Source: 9FT-COMBO-48-23 sp963754385
Lineage (GTDB): Bacteria > Chloroflexota > Dehalococcoidia > GIF9 > UBA5629
DNA: 64,000 nucleotides
NCBI GenBank assembly: GCA_963754385.1
Contig: CAVWGE010000003.1
Span: 186,001 to 250,000, forward strand
Reading direction: 5' to 3'
The notes under the pieces are model-generated. The model had not been told where the DNA came from. It saw nothing but the letters and a program-made list of their open reading frames with translations, and ran no database searches. Position 1 is the stretch's first letter; each line of letters opens with the position of its first letter. Positions 7,178-17,222 of the stretch are shown piece after piece. Both the position numbers and the translations under genes were made by a program.

Positions 7178-9949
7178 ATGGCGGATTCAATTTTGCAGCA
7201 ACTAAAAGCAGAACCTCGACTGACTCACGGCAACCTCCAGATAATCGCTTGCGCCGGTGCTGGTAAAACAGACTTTGTTTCCATGCGCATTGCCTACCTG
7301 GTAGCCGAAGGTCTCGCCAAACCTGAAAATATCGTGGCCTTCACTTTCACTGAAAGAGCTTCAGAAGAACTCAAATTCCGTATCCGCAGCAAAATCCGCC
7401 AGCTTATAGGACATCAGCCCGATATTGGAGATTTATATGTCGGCACAATTCATAGCTTTTGCTTTGAGCTGCTAAAGGAATTCGCACCCGGCTACAGAGG
7501 CTTTGATGTCCTCGACGAAGGAAAACGTTACTCCTTTATCACCTCCATACGCAATGAGCTGGGTTACAACGAGCTAGAAGAGTGCCTAGTATCGTCAGGT
7601 GCTAAAAAGCCGTGGGGTGTGACCAAACAAGCATGGGTTCTTAGCACGCTTATTCGCGGGATTGACATAGTCCGTGAGGAAATGCGGGCACCGGAAGCTA
7701 TATCTGCCTGTGAAGCTTTCTGCAGAGCAGTGCATGTGTACGACCAAAAACTCACGGAAAGAAGGTTCCTCGATTTCAGTAGCATGATGTCACATGCTGT
7801 TCACAAACTCGAAAGCGACAGCATAATACTTAATGAGGCCAAGAAGAGATTCACTCATATCACCGTAGACGAATACCAGGACATAAACCCAATCCAGGAA
7901 AGATTGATTGAGCTGTTAGCTGGTAAAGACGGTAATCTATGCGTCGTGGGTGACGATGACCAATCAATCTACCAGTGGCGCGGTTCCACCGTTGACAATA
8001 TCATCACCTTCAAAGAACGCTATAAGAACGTCTTCACCCATCCCCTAGCAACGAACTACCGCTCAACAGATGGCGTAATTAATCTCAGTAAGGATTTGAT
8101 AACCAATAATAAACGACGTCTCCAAAAAGATATCAAACCATCAACCAAGAAATCGGAATCCGGAGATATTTACAAATACTATTTCACTTACCAAGAAGAT
8201 GAGGCAAAGTTTATTGTTGACCGCATCAAGAGCTTAATTGGAACGGAATGGACGGATAAGGATGGCCGAACCAGAGGCCTAGCTTCCTCAGATATCGCCA
8301 TCTTCTTCCGCTCAGTGAGATATGACGGCCGCCCCTATCTCGATGCGCTTGAAAAAGCTGGCATTCGCTATGCTGTCTCCGGTATCGGCGGCCTCTTTGA
8401 AGCTCCTGAAGTTGATGTTGTATTTAGCATCCTCTCCTACATGGGTGATTTCGGAAAAATTTGGGATAGCGATGTCGGTATTGGCATCACCCCAGATCCG
8501 GATTCTATCTATGATCATACAAAGCATATATTTTCACTGCCACGCAAGAGCAGCTTTGTCAAAGCATTGGCACAACTAAGGGACGACTACAAAGGGAAAA
8601 CGAGAATTTCCCTACAGGAGTTATATGCCGACATACTTGTGCTCTTGGGTGTCAGCAGCCCTGACTTTCATACAGATGATTATGAAATGCAGATGTATAA
8701 CCTTGGCCGCCTAAGCCAGGCAATCTCTGATTACGAAGGCACCCGGACATATTGTACCTACAGGGATATCGAACGTTTCTGCTGGTTCATAAGGCACTAC
8801 GCCGAAGGCTCGTATGATGCCGGTGCTGGCGAAGACCCTACCCGCGTTATAAATGCTGTCCAGGTGATGACGCTACACGCCACCAAAGGTCTGGGTTTCC
8901 CAGCTGTTTTCATGCCGTATTGCATCGATCGCAAACCGCGCCAAACCGAGCCAGGTTTCCTTGACCCCTCCAATTTCGACTTCATAAGATACCACGGCAG
9001 TACCGAAGACGAACGTCGTTTGTTTTATGTAGGCATGACACGAGCTAAGAAGTTTCTGTTTATCACCACCTCGTATGATCCAGGCCCTCGTAAAAGGAAG
9101 AAGTCCCCATCACCTTTCTTTAATGAACTGAACGATAAATTTTGCGTTACTGACCTTAGCCCAGACCCCATGCCACGCAACAAACTACCACCCCAACCCT
9201 CGGTCGAAGACTACAGATTCCCCACCAATTACTCCGAGCTCAGCGATTACATCCGCTGTGAGTATGATTACAAGATGCGTTATATCTACGGCTTCAACCC
9301 TATCATCGTCCAAGCTCTGGGTTACGGTAAACAAATCCACAACATCCTGAACTTCCTACATAAGGTCACCCAACAAACCGGATTTATCCCCACCGACGAA
9401 CAAATCGCTCAAGCCGTCATCGACCACTTTTACCTTCGCTACGCCGCCCGTGAGCAGCAAGATACCCTGCGAAAAAGTGCCCTCCGCAGCGTTCTACGCT
9501 ATGTCGGCATGTGGCACGAAGACTTTTCCCTTTCGTTAAAAACCGAGCGCCCCTTTGAAATGGACGTCGATAGTGCCTTGGTCAGCGGCTCCATTGACCT
9601 GCTCAAACGCCGCTATCCCAAAAACGATATCCTCGAAATCATAGACTTCAAAACCGGCAACGAGCGCAAATTGGATGAGGATCTCCACTTACAAGTCCAA
9701 CTTTACACCGTAGCCGCACGCGAAGCCCTGAGTTTGGACGTCCAGAAAGCCTATGTCCATTTCCTTGATGTCGAAAAGCAACAGCGTGTCGAAATACTCA
9801 TAACCCCACAACAATTAAAATTAGCCATGCAAACCGTAAAAGATGCCATCACCGGCATTACCACCCGCCACTTTGGGCGAAACCCCAGAAACAAGAAAGT
9901 CTGTGAGGGCTGTGACTGGAGAAAAACATGCCCCGGAAAGCAAAGCTGA
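7178..9949 (+). CDS. UvrD/PcrA-like helicase fused to Fe-S PD-(D/E)XK nuclease
   Basis: 923 residues. Superfamily 1A helicase motifs appear in order: ACAGAGKT (Walker A, about 24-31), AFTFTERASEEL (Ia), VDEYQD (about 230), VGDDDQSIYQWRG (about 257-269), NYRS, TLHATKGLGF (about 564-573) and FYVGMTRAKKF (about 615). From about residue 690 a RecB/Cas4-like nuclease follows: SDYIRCEYDYK (Cys about 694), GKQIHN, the EIIDFKTG active site (about 819-826), and CEGCDWRKTC at the C-terminus (Cys about 908, 911, 917). The one-plus-three cysteine spacing is that of the 4Fe-4S cluster in AddB and Cas4. It probably unwinds and degrades DNA ends. First gene of a four-gene unit; it overlaps radC by 22 bp. 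Confidence 0.9.
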   Translation: MADSILQQLKAEPRLTHGNLQIIACAGAGKTDFVSMRIAYLVAEGLAKPENIVAFTFTERASEELKFRIRSKIRQLIGHQPDIGDLYVGTIHSFCFELLKEFAPGYRGFDVLDEGKRYSFITSIRNELGYNELEECLVSSGAKKPWGVTKQAWVLSTLIRGIDIVREEMRAPEAISACEAFCRAVHVYDQKLTERRFLDFSSMMSHAVHKLESDSIILNEAKKRFTHITVDEYQDINPIQERLIELLAGKDGNLCVVGDDDQSIYQWRGSTVDNIITFKERYKNVFTHPLATNYRSTDGVINLSKDLITNNKRRLQKDIKPSTKKSESGDIYKYYFTYQEDEAKFIVDRIKSLIGTEWTDKDGRTRGLASSDIAIFFRSVRYDGRPYLDALEKAGIRYAVSGIGGLFEAPEVDVVFSILSYMGDFGKIWDSDVGIGITPDPDSIYDHTKHIFSLPRKSSFVKALAQLRDDYKGKTRISLQELYADILVLLGVSSPDFHTDDYEMQMYNLGRLSQAISDYEGTRTYCTYRDIERFCWFIRHYAEGSYDAGAGEDPTRVINAVQVMTLHATKGLGFPAVFMPYCIDRKPRQTEPGFLDPSNFDFIRYHGSTEDERRLFYVGMTRAKKFLFITTSYDPGPRKRKKSPSPFFNELNDKFCVTDLSPDPMPRNKLPPQPSVEDYRFPTNYSELSDYIRCEYDYKMRYIYGFNPIIVQALGYGKQIHNILNFLHKVTQQTGFIPTDEQIAQAVIDHFYLRYAAREQQDTLRKSALRSVLRYVGMWHEDFSLSLKTERPFEMDVDSALVSGSIDLLKRRYPKNDILEIIDFKTGNERKLDEDLHLQVQLYTVAAREALSLDVQKAYVHFLDVEKQQRVEILITPQQLKLAMQTVKDAITGITTRHFGRNPRNKKVCEGCDWRKTCPGKQS

Positions 9950-10626
9950 CTGAATCTTATCAAGGCCACAGGCAAAGGCTTAGACGAAAATTTGACAAGT
10001 CTGGCTTCCAAGGCTTTCACGATTATGAAGTCCTCGAGCTGCTCCTGACCTTCATCATCCCCCGCAAAGATACCAAGCCCATCGCCAAAGAGCTGCTTAA
10101 AAGATTCAAACATCTCCCCGGAGTCTTGTCCGCCGAAATAACTCAGATAGAACAGGTCAACGGTATCGGCCAGCAAGCCTCTCAGTTCCTCAAAACAGTC
10201 GACGCTTTCCTCGGTTTCTATTTTGACCAGAAAGCCTTAAGTGGCGATATCCAGTTCACAGAATTGTCCCAATTGATTGACTACTTCAAAGCTACTATCG
10301 GCCGCAATTCAAACGAGGTGATGCGCGTCCTTTATCTTAACAGCCAGAACAAGCTGCTCCATGCAGAAAACCTCAGTGAAGGCACTGCCTCTGAAACCGT
10401 GGTTTTGCCCAGAAAAATTGCTGAAACTGCCCTTAAACAACATGCCACCACGGTAATCATCGCCCATAATCACCCCGGTGGCCTTCCTGAACCATCAGAA
10501 AATGATAACGCCATAACCCATCAGATTAAGAATGCGCTGCAAACCGTGAATATTAGTTTGCAAGAGCATGTAATTATCGCCCAAGATGGCTTCTACAGTT
10601 ATCGCCAAAACGGGACGCTAGGTTGA
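9928..10626 (+). CDS. radC: RadC/JAB-domain protein
   Basis: 232 residues of the RadC (UPF0758) family. An N-terminal helix-hairpin-helix region (HDYEVLELLLTF..., about residues 30-90, with the VNGIGQQAS hairpin) precedes a JAB/MPN domain with IAHNHPGG-PEPSEND (about 179-194), the JAMM metal site. RadC proteins are often carried in mobile and defence loci; their enzymatic role is unsettled. Translation starts inside the 3' end of the helicase gene, and the next gene begins 12 nt after its stop, so it is part of the same operon. Confidence 0.9.
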   Translation: MPRKAKLTESYQGHRQRLRRKFDKSGFQGFHDYEVLELLLTFIIPRKDTKPIAKELLKRFKHLPGVLSAEITQIEQVNGIGQQASQFLKTVDAFLGFYFDQKALSGDIQFTELSQLIDYFKATIGRNSNEVMRVLYLNSQNKLLHAENLSEGTASETVVLPRKIAETALKQHATTVIIAHNHPGGLPEPSENDNAITHQIKNALQTVNISLQEHVIIAQDGFYSYRQNGTLG

Positions 10627-10638
10627 AGGAGGCACGAA

Positions 10639-12531
10639 ATGGCAGAAGCGAATGTTAGCGAAATGCCCACCGGTCTTTACTGGAAAGGCAAGAAAACTGA
10701 GGTAGAACGCATTTCTTTGCCTTTTCAAACCATCGAGATAATCAACGAAAGCCGTGCCACCCGGGAGAAAGAAAAGGGCACCTTTTTCAAAACTACTCCT
10801 GATACCACCTGGTATAACCGCCTCGTCTGGGGAGACAACAAATACATAATGGCTTCCCTTCTGGAAGAATTCGCTGGAAAGATAAACCTGATCTACATCG
10901 ATCCCCCTTTTGCCACCGGTGCTGACTTTAGTGTCAAAATGGAAATTGGCGATGTCGCGTGGGAAAAAGAACCATCAGCTATTGAAGATAAAGCCTATCG
11001 CGATACTTGGGGCAAGGGTCTCGACTCATATCTGCAGATGATGTATGAGAGACTGGTTTTGATGAGGGAGTTGTTAGTGGATAATGGCTCTATATATGTC
11101 CATCTTGATTGGCACGTGGGGCATTACATCAAAGTCATCATGGATGAGATTTTCGGAAAGGACAATTTTAGGAATGAGATACATTGTAAGCGGGTGCGCA
11201 AGAACGTTCAAGAATATGAAGCTGCAAAGAGACTAAATGTGGCTTTGGATCTAGTACTCTTTTATGCAAATAGTGACCTACACCACATAACGCAGCCCCG
11301 CTCAGAGCAAAAACTGGGTGAGAGGTGGCATGCTTTTGATGCACCTGAACTGAGAACTGATATGGATTATGAACTATTCGGAGTTAAACCGCCACCAGGT
11401 AGACACTGGATGTGGGAGGAATCGAAAGCTAGGGAAGCCATCAATCAAGGTTTGTTACGAAGAAACCCAAATAGTGGCAAACCTGAATATAAAGTGATAT
11501 CCGAGAACCCAATTGTGAGCACTCTATGGGATGATATCCCAGCCTATTCATTTCAGCATGATTTTGCGACCGAAAAAAGTGAAAAGCTGCTTTCCCGTAT
11601 ATTAGAGACCTCAACAAGTGACCGCGATCTCGTCGCCGACTTCTTCTGTGGCGCGGGCACTGCCGGTGCCGTTGCTGAAAAGATCGGCCGCCGCTGGATT
11701 ATCGCAGATTTGAGCCGCTATGCTATTCACGTAACCCGCAAGCGGCTGCTTGGCATCGACCAGTGCAAGCCTTTCATCGTCCAAAACCTGGGCAAGTACG
11801 AGCGGCAGTACTGGCAAGGCATCACCTTCAAAAAACGCTCCAACGAGCAGATACCGATTTACGAATACATCCAGTTTGTCTTGAATTTGTACAACGCCGA
11901 GCTACTCTCCGGCATGATGCACGTCCATGGCAAAAAGGGGCGCCGTCTAGTTCATGTTGGTGCAGTCGACGCCCCGGTAACGCTATCTGAAATCAAAGAA
12001 GCCATCACCGAGGTCAAGAAATCCGGCCAGGATTCGCTTGATGTCCTCGGTTGGGAATGGGAGATGGGCTTACATGATGTGGTTGAGAAAGAAGCCAAAA
12101 CAGAAGGAGTGCATTTACGTTTATTCAGTATCCCCCGCGATGTTATGGACCCCCGTGCCGTAGAGAAGGGCGATATCACCTTCTACGAATTAGCTTATCT
12201 GGAAGTGGAACCTGCCTACGATAAGCATAATAACCAATTCTTTGTTGAGTTAAAAGACTTTGCTATTCCAAATCTGGACATGGTGCCACCTGAAGTCAGA
12301 GACAAAATTAGGAAATGGTCGGACTATATCGACTACTGGGCGGTGGACTGGGACTGGAACCAGGATACCTTCCGCAACATGTGGCAGTCCTACCGCACCC
12401 GCAAAGACAGAACTCTACAGCTCAAAACCGATGGCCACACCTACGAGACCCAAGGTGAACACCTCGTCATGGTCAAGGTCATAGACATTTTCGGCAATGA
12501 CACAACCAGAGTGGTGGAGGTGAAGAGCTGA
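10639..12531 (+). CDS. mod: DNA adenine/cytosine methyltransferase, type III Mod-like
   Basis: 630 residues. YIDPPFATG (motif IV, about 86-94) precedes DFFCGAGTAGA (motif I, about 334-344), the order of beta-class N6-adenine/N4-cytosine methyltransferases, so Mod of a type III system fits. Between them (about residues 180-310) lies the expected target recognition region. Its codon use is visibly more AT-rich than the flanks, suggesting replacement by recombination. A long C-terminal part (about 400-630) has no motif I recognise. The ribosome binding site is GAAGGAGGCACGAA. The stop overlaps the res start (ATGA), so Mod and Res are translationally coupled. Confidence 0.88.
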   Translation: MAEANVSEMPTGLYWKGKKTEVERISLPFQTIEIINESRATREKEKGTFFKTTPDTTWYNRLVWGDNKYIMASLLEEFAGKINLIYIDPPFATGADFSVKMEIGDVAWEKEPSAIEDKAYRDTWGKGLDSYLQMMYERLVLMRELLVDNGSIYVHLDWHVGHYIKVIMDEIFGKDNFRNEIHCKRVRKNVQEYEAAKRLNVALDLVLFYANSDLHHITQPRSEQKLGERWHAFDAPELRTDMDYELFGVKPPPGRHWMWEESKAREAINQGLLRRNPNSGKPEYKVISENPIVSTLWDDIPAYSFQHDFATEKSEKLLSRILETSTSDRDLVADFFCGAGTAGAVAEKIGRRWIIADLSRYAIHVTRKRLLGIDQCKPFIVQNLGKYERQYWQGITFKKRSNEQIPIYEYIQFVLNLYNAELLSGMMHVHGKKGRRLVHVGAVDAPVTLSEIKEAITEVKKSGQDSLDVLGWEWEMGLHDVVEKEAKTEGVHLRLFSIPRDVMDPRAVEKGDITFYELAYLEVEPAYDKHNNQFFVELKDFAIPNLDMVPPEVRDKIRKWSDYIDYWAVDWDWNQDTFRNMWQSYRTRKDRTLQLKTDGHTYETQGEHLVMVKVIDIFGNDTTRVVEVKS

Positions 12532-15338
12532 TGGCCAAAAAAGCAAAAATCGATAAAGCCAAACCCATCATTTCCTTAGAGCAGAAACTTCCCGACGTCC
12601 CCGGTCGTGACCCTTATTCACCACCATCTCAACATCTGGTAAAAGACGGTAAGGGCGGCTACCTTGTTGAGAGTTTCCGTCGTCCTAGCAAAACTCTCTT
12701 AGTCAACCAGATACGCGAGGAGGTAAACAAATGGCGCGATAGCGGATATGTTAAACCAGCAGGCATCTCCAATACTTCACTCCGGTTACTCCAATGGTGG
12801 TTCGATGAAACCCATTTTTCAGACGACGGCCAAGTTTTTGAATACTACTTCGCCCAGCGTGAATCTATCGAGACCATTATCTATCTCTACGAAATAAAGA
12901 AACTCAGAGATGCTGCCGAGCTGGTCTTTGCCTACATGGACCCGCGAGCCTATGCCGATGACTTGTTTACCACCCGTAAGAAAATTGAGCAGACAGCCAG
13001 AGACGAAAGGATACTTACCCGCGTTGTACCAGAGACCGGACTGGTCGCCCATCAGGAACTGCCTGCCCCTGACCACTACCGCTACGCCATTAAAATGGCA
13101 ACCGGCTCCGGTAAAACATTGGTCATGGCCATGGCGGTGGCTTGGTCGTTCTTCCATAAGAAATTTGAGCCGGGTTCATTTTTGAGCAAGTCATTCCTGT
13201 TTATCGCCCCCAACGTCATCGTTTTCGAACGCCTCAGGGAAGACTTTGAAAATGGCAAGATCTTCCAGGATTGGGACTTAATACCTGCTGAGTGGAAGCA
13301 TGACTGGCAAATGACCTTTATCATGCGTGGTGAGTCCCGCAAAAGCACCACCGAAGGCACTTTGTACCTGACTAATATCCACCAACTATACGAAGGCCGC
13401 GACGCCGAGAAGGAAGTTGACCCGGTTACCCGGCTCCTTGGCCCTAAACCGAAAGACGCCACCGGCTCCTGGGAAGAGGACATCTTGGAGCGAGTCCAGA
13501 AACACAAGGACTTGCTCATTATCAATGACGAGGCCCACCATGTTCATGATACAGACCTTGAGTGGTACAAAGTTATTTTAAACCTACACAAAAATCTAAA
13601 GGAAAAACATTGCACCGGATTGTCACTCCAACTCGATTTCTCAGCCACGCCCAAAGACCAGAATGGCACTTTTTTCCCTTTTATTATCTGCGACTACCCG
13701 CTTGCTCAAGCCATCGAAGACCGCATTGTCAAAGCCCCATTGATAGTCCACCAGATTGACAAAGCTGATCCGGAAAGATATTCCCGTGCCAGCGTAGCCT
13801 TCGGCGACTGGATAAACGTCGCCATCTCCCGCTGGCAGGAACACTACAACGCTTATAGCAAGGTCGGGAAGAGGCCGGTGCTTTTCATCATGGCAGAGAA
13901 CACCACAGACGCCGATGATATCCACGATTTCTTGAAAACCAAGGCCGAGTTTAAAGGTGAAGGCCGGCTGCTGCTTATTCATACAGACAAGAAGGGTGAA
14001 GTAAGCAAAAAAGACCTGAACGATGCTCGTAAAGCAGCACGGTCCATTGATCTGCCCACCAACAAAATCCGTGCCATCGTCAGCGTTTTGATGCTGCGCG
14101 AAGGCTGGGACGTGAAGAATGTTTCTATCATATTAGGGCTGCGCCCCTTCACTGCTAAAGCCAATATATTGCCCGAGCAATCAGTTGGCCGTGGCCTGCG
14201 TCTAATGAGCGGCATCGGGCCTGATTACATCCAAATCGTAGAAATCGTCGGAACGGAGAAATTCGAGGAATTTGTCAAAGGCTTGGAAGTAGAAGGTGTC
14301 GGTGTAGGTTTAACCAAAGAGCCGCCTTCGCTGGGCGTCCACATTTATCCCATGAAGATAAAAGACAAATATGATATTACCATCCCAATACTGACCCCCA
14401 CCCACACCCGTGAATTCAAAGGGCTCAGTGACCAAATACTTGACAGTCTGCCACCAAATCCAAGAGGCCTTTCAATCACTGAAGGGACCGTTAAGAAGGT
14501 GCAATTGGTCGAATCAGTGACACAGCAAGTCGTCGCCCAAAAACAGGTAACCATAAGTACCGGCTTGCCGGAAGCAAACGAAATCCTCACTCACCTGACT
14601 AATCGCATCTGCAAAGAGGTTCACATAGATGGTCAGTTTGCCACCATATATCCTATCGTCAAAAAATATGTACGCTTTATTTTCTTCGGTCGGGAAGTGG
14701 ATGTGGAGCACGAACGAATCCGCCGTCTTCTTTCAGACACCCGCACCGCGCAGGAAATCATTTCCACTCTCGCCAAGACCATAGGCAAAGAAACCATTAC
14801 CAAGATAACCTCCGAACTCAGCCCTGAGCCGTTACATTTGCTTGAGTTGGATGGCTTCTACTGGCGGCGAGCTTGGATAGAGTGTAATAGAACGGTTTTC
14901 AATATAACTCCCTGCTACAACGATTTCGAAAAGCATTTCGCCCAGTTCCTGGACAAAGCCGACGACATCACCAAATTTGCCAAACTAGCAGAAGAATACA
15001 CTAAATTTAAGATTGAGTACTTAAACCATAAAGGTGCCATTTCCTACTACTATCCTGACTTCGTAGCCGAACAGCAGCTGCCTGATGGCTCTTTAAAAAT
15101 GTGGCTCATTGAGACAAAAGGCTGGGAGCTGCCAGATGTTCCACTGAAAGATGCCAGGGCAATAGGCTGGTGCTCTGATGCCACCAGGCTAACAGGTGTC
15201 TCTTGGCAATATCTTAAAATAAACTACATTGACTATGTCGCCCTAACCAACAACCTATCTCAAATTCCATTCTACTCATTTGAAACATTAAAGACACAGC
15301 TCGAAGCCAGATCCGGCGGCGCCAAAATGAACTTGTGA
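12531..15338 (+). CDS. res: Type III restriction-like DEAD/DEAH helicase-endonuclease (Res)
   Basis: 935 residues. The superfamily 2 helicase core shows MATGSGKT (Walker A, about 189-196), NDEAHHVHD (DEAH-like box, about 332-340), DFSATP (motif III) and QSVGRGLR (motif VI, about 553-560). At the C-terminus YYPDFV (about 840-846) and LIETKGWE (about 859-866) form the PD...ExK active site of type III Res subunits. It is expected to translocate on and cleave unmodified DNA together with the Mod protein just upstream, with a 1-bp overlap. Full length, no frameshift seen. Confidence 0.9.
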   Translation: MAKKAKIDKAKPIISLEQKLPDVPGRDPYSPPSQHLVKDGKGGYLVESFRRPSKTLLVNQIREEVNKWRDSGYVKPAGISNTSLRLLQWWFDETHFSDDGQVFEYYFAQRESIETIIYLYEIKKLRDAAELVFAYMDPRAYADDLFTTRKKIEQTARDERILTRVVPETGLVAHQELPAPDHYRYAIKMATGSGKTLVMAMAVAWSFFHKKFEPGSFLSKSFLFIAPNVIVFERLREDFENGKIFQDWDLIPAEWKHDWQMTFIMRGESRKSTTEGTLYLTNIHQLYEGRDAEKEVDPVTRLLGPKPKDATGSWEEDILERVQKHKDLLIINDEAHHVHDTDLEWYKVILNLHKNLKEKHCTGLSLQLDFSATPKDQNGTFFPFIICDYPLAQAIEDRIVKAPLIVHQIDKADPERYSRASVAFGDWINVAISRWQEHYNAYSKVGKRPVLFIMAENTTDADDIHDFLKTKAEFKGEGRLLLIHTDKKGEVSKKDLNDARKAARSIDLPTNKIRAIVSVLMLREGWDVKNVSIILGLRPFTAKANILPEQSVGRGLRLMSGIGPDYIQIVEIVGTEKFEEFVKGLEVEGVGVGLTKEPPSLGVHIYPMKIKDKYDITIPILTPTHTREFKGLSDQILDSLPPNPRGLSITEGTVKKVQLVESVTQQVVAQKQVTISTGLPEANEILTHLTNRICKEVHIDGQFATIYPIVKKYVRFIFFGREVDVEHERIRRLLSDTRTAQEIISTLAKTIGKETITKITSELSPEPLHLLELDGFYWRRAWIECNRTVFNITPCYNDFEKHFAQFLDKADDITKFAKLAEEYTKFKIEYLNHKGAISYYYPDFVAEQQLPDGSLKMWLIETKGWELPDVPLKDARAIGWCSDATRLTGVSWQYLKINYIDYVALTNNLSQIPFYSFETLKTQLEARSGGAKMNL

Positions 15339-15441
15339 GTGCAGCATCCAGCACTATCTAGGATGCGCCAAATTATCGTTGCACAAAACTGACTATTGTT
15401 GGTTTAGTCGTTGGAGTATATAATTACGAGTTGGAGGAATC

Positions 15442-15684
15442 ATGAAAGTTAGTGAACTTCAACAACAGCTTGGCAAGTTCAATCCCAACTTGGAGGTTCT
15501 GTGCTATACCGAAGATGCACGATTCGTTAAAGCTGGGACAAAGTTTACGTTGCTCGACATAGACAAGGTTACTGTCATACAGGGTGAGCGAGTGCGACTC
15601 GACGATGGAACTCCAACACTTAAGCTAGGCAAAAGCCACGACTCAATCGAGCTGGTCGCCTTGGAATCTACATCTGACTTCTAG
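15442..15684 (+). CDS. Small conserved hypothetical protein
   Basis: 80 residues, beginning MKVSELQQQLGKFNPNLEVL, with a good Shine-Dalgarno (TTGGAGGAATC). The pattern 'vseLqqqLgkfnPn.eVl.y' resembles small orphan proteins found in phage, plasmid and defence regions that open with the same helix-strand unit. No catalytic motif. It lies about 100 nt after res and may be co-transcribed. Confidence 0.5.
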   Translation: MKVSELQQQLGKFNPNLEVLCYTEDARFVKAGTKFTLLDIDKVTVIQGERVRLDDGTPTLKLGKSHDSIELVALESTSDF

Positions 15685-15912
15685 TTGGCCATAGCTGATT
15701 ACTACGATTAATAGCAATGATTTACACTGGGTAACTAAATTCTATCCAACAATCCTCGGTTTTGTTTAGCCCACCTTACGCCCACATGGAAGGATATTCT
15801 AGAACAGCGAGTCAAGTGAAATTTTTACTACACGTGGTCTCGTATGATAGCATTATATTGAACCATCGGTCCTATTGAGCAGGAAGCTCGTTGACTTTGC
15901 TGGAGGATATCC

Positions 15913-16935
15913 TTGGGAGAGCCAATACGTCCCCGCTCACACATTCTCGAAGACATCTCGCGAGACACTGTAAAGACTATCTTTCATATGGCAGGTTGGG
16001 TTACCGTGGACCTTTCACCTGACTATGGGGAAGATGAGCTGGTTTTCATATATGAAGCTGGTCGTGCTACAGGAGAACTTTTCTTTGTTCAACTAAAATC
16101 TGTGGCGTCAGACAGATATTACTCCCGGTCGTGTGATTCTATTCGCTACCCGTTGAGAACTGCATCGCTGCGTCGCTGGGAGAAGCTCTCATTACCTGTA
16201 GTCCTAATTACATACCTCTGTGACAGCGCTAAGTGCTATTGGCTGGTCATACAATCCTATTTATCAGAAAAAGGTGTCAACCTAGCCGAGGTCCGTTCTA
16301 AGACTACGGCTGTCCACATACCACTGCAAAATGTCCTAACAAGCGATACATTGCCATATCTGAGGCAGGCCGTTTCAGAGTTACTCAGACGTTTGGCAAA
16401 ACTGGAATTGATGTCATTAAGAAAGGCTCTCAAAGATACGGAGTCTCAGTTAGATATAATTATAACCTGGAGTGACGAACTTCAAAGCGAGAAAAGAGCC
16501 TTTGAGGAAGCTCTACATCGTCACGAGAAGGAGCAGATTGCCAAGTTCCCCTCGTTATACCGGCATTATGGCAGAGTCAGTCATGCAAATTCCGAACGGA
16601 GTTACCTATTTCAAATGCTTCGGCGAAGAATTAAACAAGTACCTAGGAAAAAGGTAGCCAAAGCCGCACTCGAACTGCACCAAATTGATCCCAAACTGGC
16701 AGTGCTACAGGCCATGCTCCTTGAGCGACATCCCAGCGGGATCACTCAGGTGCTGGTCAGTCAATTGAGTCAACTCCAATTGCTCCTAGCCACAATAGCA
16801 GGTGGATTGGATAACCTCTTGCGAAGTACCCTACTTACTGCCCCGTGGGACGCATGCGAAATCGCTCAGAACGTAGAAAGGGCGCGGGCTGTAATTGAGG
16901 AGATGAAATGGACAGCCTTGGATCTGGTTTTGTGA
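15913..16935 (+). CDS. DUF4365-type putative nuclease with C-terminal helical extension
   Basis: 340 residues. The N-terminal about 150 residues fit DUF4365: DISRDTVKTIFHMAGW, an acidic DYGEDELVF strand, and FFVQLKS (about residues 56-62), the Q-x-K version of the PD-(D/E)XK core, then LPVVLITYL. The acidic and QLK residues are the likely catalytic set. The rest (about 160-340) is helical and not recognised. The start is TTG, chosen because TGGAGGATATCC sits at the right distance. DUF4365 proteins are common next to restriction systems, which fits the position here. Confidence 0.6.
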   Translation: MGEPIRPRSHILEDISRDTVKTIFHMAGWVTVDLSPDYGEDELVFIYEAGRATGELFFVQLKSVASDRYYSRSCDSIRYPLRTASLRRWEKLSLPVVLITYLCDSAKCYWLVIQSYLSEKGVNLAEVRSKTTAVHIPLQNVLTSDTLPYLRQAVSELLRRLAKLELMSLRKALKDTESQLDIIITWSDELQSEKRAFEEALHRHEKEQIAKFPSLYRHYGRVSHANSERSYLFQMLRRRIKQVPRKKVAKAALELHQIDPKLAVLQAMLLERHPSGITQVLVSQLSQLQLLLATIAGGLDNLLRSTLLTAPWDACEIAQNVERARAVIEEMKWTALDLVL

Positions 16936-17222
16936 GGTCCCGATCAGAACAATGATTGACCAAGCCCCGTCGCATCTCGGGATTTTGCAGGGATACGGCT
17001 TGTCCGTTCCCTTGCGCTCGTTGCACAATGTGGCGTGTTGTCTTCGCCGAGAAACAATTGTCCTGCATGTATCCTTTATTGCACAAACACTCAAATCGTG
17101 CAATCTCACATTACTCTGGGTTCTTCTCGCTTGCTGCTAAAGAAACACCAAGGTAGAATAAGGACATGAGGAACCAGTTTGAATCCCGCCTGGGGACAAG
17201 ATAGCGCCAAGTTTGTACCTAA

